Origin: Dyadobacter chenhuakuii
Lineage (GTDB): Bacteria; Bacteroidota; Bacteroidia; Cytophagales; Spirosomataceae
Direction: 5' to 3'
NCBI RefSeq assembly: GCF_023821985.2
Contig: NZ_CP098805.1
Location: 4,708,501-4,772,500 of the forward strand
Length of the DNA stretch: 64,000 bases
Made by a program: the position numbers and the translations under genes. Below, one piece after another: positions 61,375 through 64,000 of the stretch. The notes beneath the pieces were generated by a model. The model did no database searches, was not told the DNA's origin, and was given only the letters and a program-made list of their open reading frames with translations. Each line of letters opens with the position of its first letter. The first letter of the stretch is position 1.

Positions 61375-61402
61375 AAAAAAGGGAGCAAACGCTCCCTTTT
61401 TT
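61375..61402. terminator. Bidirectional intrinsic terminator after ftsZ
   Basis: AAAAAAGGGAGC and GCTCCCTTTTTT arms around a 4-nt loop. It serves ftsZ and the convergent reductase gene. Confidence 0.85.
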
Positions 61403-61404
61403 GC

Positions 61405-61947
61405 TTAGAAATGGATCATTTGCCCGGCTTGAAGTTCCAGTAGTTCTTTGTACAACGCATTTGATATTACATTGTCATGATAATGTGAGCGGATCTGCCC
61501 TAACTTCACCCGTAATGCCAATGTGTTCATGCCCAGATAACTGAATACATCATTCAGATGGCTCAATGCTAATGCAGCTCCTTGCATATTGGAAGATAAG
61601 CCCACCAGTGCGGCCTTCTTATTGGTAAAGCTGTTGGGATAAGGCAGCCCGTCGATAAACGCTTTGAGAACGCCGGGATAGGAACCATTGTACTCGGGAA
61701 CGATAAAGATAAATTTGTCCGTTTGTTCCAGCAGGGATTTGAGATTATTAAAATCTGAGTTTTTCCCTGAATTTTCGTACATCGCCGACACGGTGAAATC
61801 ATGCGGCAGGTTTATCAGATCAAGGATTGTACTGGGAACATTGAGCTTATTGAATATTTCCTGATAATAGTCCGCTATTTTTCGTGACATGGAGTTGGGC
61901 CTGTTAGTGCCTACAATGATCACGATAGGAGAAGAAGTTGTTGTCAT
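61405..61947 (-). CDS. NADPH-dependent FMN reductase family protein
   Basis: A 180-residue flavodoxin-fold reductase. PIVIIVGTNRPNSMSRKIADYY is the FMN phosphate-binding loop and FIFVIPEYNGSYPGVLKAFIDGLPYPNSFTNKKAALVGLSSNMQGA is the second conserved block. Members reduce FMN, quinones or azo compounds with NAD(P)H. The physiological substrate cannot be predicted. Convergent with ftsZ across a shared terminator. Confidence 0.88.
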   Translation of the reverse strand: MTTTSSPIVIIVGTNRPNSMSRKIADYYQEIFNKLNVPSTILDLINLPHDFTVSAMYENSGKNSDFNNLKSLLEQTDKFIFIVPEYNGSYPGVLKAFIDGLPYPNSFTNKKAALVGLSSNMQGAALALSHLNDVFSYLGMNTLALRVKLGQIRSHYHDNVISNALYKELLELQAGQMIHF

Positions 61948-62105
61948 GAATGTAAAGTAAAGAGGCGGATGTCGCCTGTATGTTGCCCCTTAATGGGCTG
62001 ATTTAGTAACAAATTAAGGACAAAATTGTTCAAGATAGTGCCTTAAACAGCTTATCAATGTAATGTTGCGGCATAGTTCGTTTTACTATGCATGACATTT
62101 ATTGC

Positions 62106-62164
62106 TATCTTTGAGGCCAACATTCATCATGAAAAGCAGTTAAAAATCTGATATTCAGATTTTT
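62106..62164 (+). promoter_or_regulatory. accD promoter -7 box and leader hairpin
   Basis: TATCTTTG at 62106-62113 is an exact TAnnTTTG match. Downstream, AAAAATCTGA (62142-62151) and TCAGATTTTT (62155-62164) form a perfect 10-bp hairpin with a 3-nt loop, inside the leader and about 20 nt before ATG 62186. Confidence 0.45.
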
Positions 62165-62185
62165 AAAATTAACTCACGTAATAGT

Positions 62186-63028
62186 ATGTCCTGGTTTATT
62201 CGTAAAGAGAAAGGTATTAATACACCCACCGAAATGAAGCGTGAAGCTCCTGACGGTTTATGGTACCAGTGTTCTAATTGTAAAAAAATTACGCCTACCA
62301 GAGAGCATAAGCAGAATGCGTTCACTTGTCCGCATTGCAATTATCACGAAAAGGTGGGTTCTGATGTTTATTTCAACCTGTTATTCGATGATAATGAGTT
62401 TATAGAGCTCGACGAAAATCTCATGTCGGGCGACCCGCTTCATTTTGTTGATACAAAAGCTTACCCCGACCGCATTAAGTCCACAATGCAGAAAACGGGT
62501 TTAAAAGATGCGGTCAGGACAGGTCACGGCAAGATGAATGAGCTGGACATTGTGATCGCTTGTATGGATTTCAATTTCATTGGCGGATCTATGGGTTCGG
62601 TTGTGGGGGAGAAGATCGCCCGTGCGATTACATATGCATTGGAGCACAAGCACCCGTTCCTGATGATCTCAAAATCGGGTGGAGCGCGGATGATGGAAGC
62701 TGGATTTTCACTGATGCAAATGGCAAAGACTTCTGCTCGTTTGGCACAACTATCGGAAGCAAAAATTCCATATATATCACTTTTGACGGATCCTACAACG
62801 GGCGGTGTTACTGCATCCTACGCAATGTTGGGCGACTTCAACATTTCAGAACCAGAAGCGTTGATCGGTTTTGCAGGCCCGCGCGTAATTCGTGAAACCA
62901 TTGGTAAAGATTTGCCAAAAGGATTTCAAAGCGCTGAATTTGTTCTGGAACACGGCTTCCTGGATTTCATTGTGGACCGCAAAGACCTGAAAGATAAATT
63001 AACCAGCCTGCTTACCATGCTTCGTTGA
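62186..63028 (+). CDS. accD: Acetyl-CoA carboxylase carboxyltransferase subunit beta
   Basis: A 280-residue subunit of the enzyme committing acetyl-CoA to fatty acid synthesis. An N-terminal zinc ribbon uses Cys29, Cys32, Cys48 and Cys51 ([19 protein letters not shown]). The crotonase-like core carries [52 protein letters not shown] and [13 protein letters not shown]. accA is not adjacent. A radical SAM gene starts 1 bp after its stop. Confidence 0.97.
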   Translation: MSWFIRKEKGINTPTEMKREAPDGLWYQCSNCKKITPTREHKQNAFTCPHCNYHEKVGSDVYFNLLFDDNEFIELDENLMSGDPLHFVDTKAYPDRIKSTMQKTGLKDAVRTGHGKMNELDIVIACMDFNFIGGSMGSVVGEKIARAITYALEHKHPFLMISKSGGARMMEAGFSLMQMAKTSARLAQLSEAKIPYISLLTDPTTGGVTASYAMLGDFNISEPEALIGFAGPRVIRETIGKDLPKGFQSAEFVLEHGFLDFIVDRKDLKDKLTSLLTMLR

Positions 63029-63029
63029 T

Positions 63030-64000
63030 ATGCGTTTGATTTCCCATCCGGTCCTTTGCAATTACTACGTGACTTATCGCTGCAATGCATCATGTGGTTT
63101 CTGCGACATTTGGGAAAAGCCTTCGCCCTACATTACGGTTGAGAATTTAAGAGAAAATTTAAGGGATCTGAAAAAGCTGGGCGTTAAGGTCATCGACTTT
63201 ACCGGCGGCGAACCACTGCTTCACCGGCAGCTGGATGTGCTCTTAAAAGAAGCCAAAGACTACGGCATGATCACTACGGTGACCAGCAACGGACTACTTT
63301 ATCCAAAACAAGCGGAAAAGCTCCGTGGCCTCATTGATATGCTCCACTTCTCGCTCGATTCCCCGGACCGCGATGAGCATGATAAATCGAGAAATGTGAA
63401 GTGCTTTGATAAGGTGATGGAATCCATAGCGATCGCTAAATCACTAGGCGAACGCCCGGACATTATCTTTACGGTTTTTGAAAATAATGTTAATCAAATC
63501 CGGCAGCTTTGGGAAGAAGTTTGTTTACCCAATGATCTGATTCTGATCTTAAACCCTGTTTTTGAATACAACAATGTCGGCTCAAATCTTTCGAAAGAAA
63601 CATTGAACGAGCTGACATGGTGGGGAAAACAGAAGAACATTTACCTTAACGAAGCATTCATCCAATTGCGGCTCGATGGCGGAAACCACGTCGAAGATCC
63701 GGTGTGCAAAGCGGCCAGCACAACTATTGTCATCTCTCCCGAAAACAAGCTCGTTTTGCCCTGTTATCATTTGGGCCTGAAAGATTTTCCTATCGAAGGA
63801 AATCTCTTCGATCTCTATCATTCCGACGAAGTCCAAAAGCTCGTAGCATTGGAAGGCAAATTACCGGCATGCGAAAGCTGCGCAATCAATTGCTATATGC
63901 AGCCCTCATTTGCCGTGGAAATGAATAAATACTGGTGGAAAGCGCTTCCCAGCACCATTAAGTATAACCGCATTAAAGGGACCTGGAAGCAGATGGTGCG
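63030..64000 (+). CDS. Radical SAM protein with SPASM-like tail (3' end outside the window)
   Basis: At least 323 residues are readable from ATG 63030, and the frame is open at the edge. The radical SAM cluster motif is CNASCGFC (Cys18, Cys22, Cys25), followed by FTGGEPLLHRQLDVLL and a SLDSPDRDEHD strand, both usual for the family. Near the readable end, LPCYHLG and ACESCAINCYMQPS provide extra cysteines that look like a SPASM/twitch auxiliary cluster region. The substrate is unknown; maturation of a peptide or an enzyme is possible. Close spacing to accD suggests cotranscription. Confidence 0.85.
   Translation, partial: MRLISHPVLCNYYVTYRCNASCGFCDIWEKPSPYITVENLRENLRDLKKLGVKVIDFTGGEPLLHRQLDVLLKEAKDYGMITTVTSNGLLYPKQAEKLRGLIDMLHFSLDSPDRDEHDKSRNVKCFDKVMESIAIAKSLGERPDIIFTVFENNVNQIRQLWEEVCLPNDLILILNPVFEYNNVGSNLSKETLNELTWWGKQKNIYLNEAFIQLRLDGGNHVEDPVCKAASTTIVISPENKLVLPCYHLGLKDFPIEGNLFDLYHSDEVQKLVALEGKLPACESCAINCYMQPSFAVEMNKYWWKALPSTIKYNRIKGTWKQMV

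Overview
The window looks like a chromosomal segment of a Bacteroidota bacterium, most likely a cytophagale close to Dyadobacter or Spirosoma. Three things point there. The gene families are typical of the phylum: GldB, DUF6089 barrels, DUF1573, DUF3078, Bacteroidota-type LptD, the noncanonical nucleotidase YjjG, and a DUF2520/KdsC pair. Several intergenic gaps carry the phylum's promoter signature, a -7 box of the form TAnnTTTG. Shine-Dalgarno sequences are mostly weak, and TTG/GTG starts are common. The assignment rests on gene content only; no rRNA or tRNA gene was seen.

Layout. 1-4.5 kb: the end of gatB, a TlpA-like thioredoxin lipid-envelope protein, an SDR enzyme, gldB and a solitary nuoH. 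4.5-6.8 kb: an ABC ATPase, an FtsX-like permease with a His-rich loop, and a CxxC DUF3299-like protein, probably metal-related. 7-10.9 kb: two DUF6089 barrels, DUF2911, a cytoplasmic trypsin-like protein and YjjG. 11.2-13.7 kb: an ECF sigma factor with a small overlapping partner, endonuclease III and a double-FKBP lipoprotein. 13.8-18.6 kb (minus strand): an E1 alpha/beta fusion followed by a compact glycan cassette (PglC-, PglD- and PglE-like) with an 8-bp tandem repeat between the first two glycan genes. 18.8-24.1 kb: envelope genes (DUF1573, lptD, amidase, MlaD). 24.2-31.5 kb: metabolism (acyl-CoA carboxylase, a beta-hydroxyacid dehydrogenase, a two-module esterase, DUF1338, proC) with a ParE-type toxin-antitoxin pair.

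31.8-38.7 kb is the most unusual block. It is a three-gene operon of transglutaminase-DUF2126, circularly permuted ATP-grasp-alpha-E, and a second transglutaminase. This is a predicted peptide-bond-forming and peptide-cleaving system whose substrate is unknown. 38.8-42.5 kb: pdhB, a DksA-like protein that has lost most zinc ligands, an AbiEii-type toxin pair, and sbcD without sbcC. 42.5-47.5 kb: a deacetylase lipoprotein, an acyltransferase, KdsC, DUF2520, DUF1080 and a barrel-like protein.

47.6-50.4 kb is the rplM-rpsI-rpsB-tsf translation cluster. 50.6-52.6 kb holds a second ECF sigma factor, a DUF3078 protein and mscL. 52.7-61.4 kb is the distal half of the division and cell wall cluster (murD-ftsW-murG-murC-ftsQ-ftsA-ftsZ); the usual proximal half is not next to it. 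61.4-64 kb: an FMN reductase, accD and a radical SAM protein cut by the window edge. Genes are tightly packed, with several convergent pairs separated by 0-2 bp and many intrinsic terminators.
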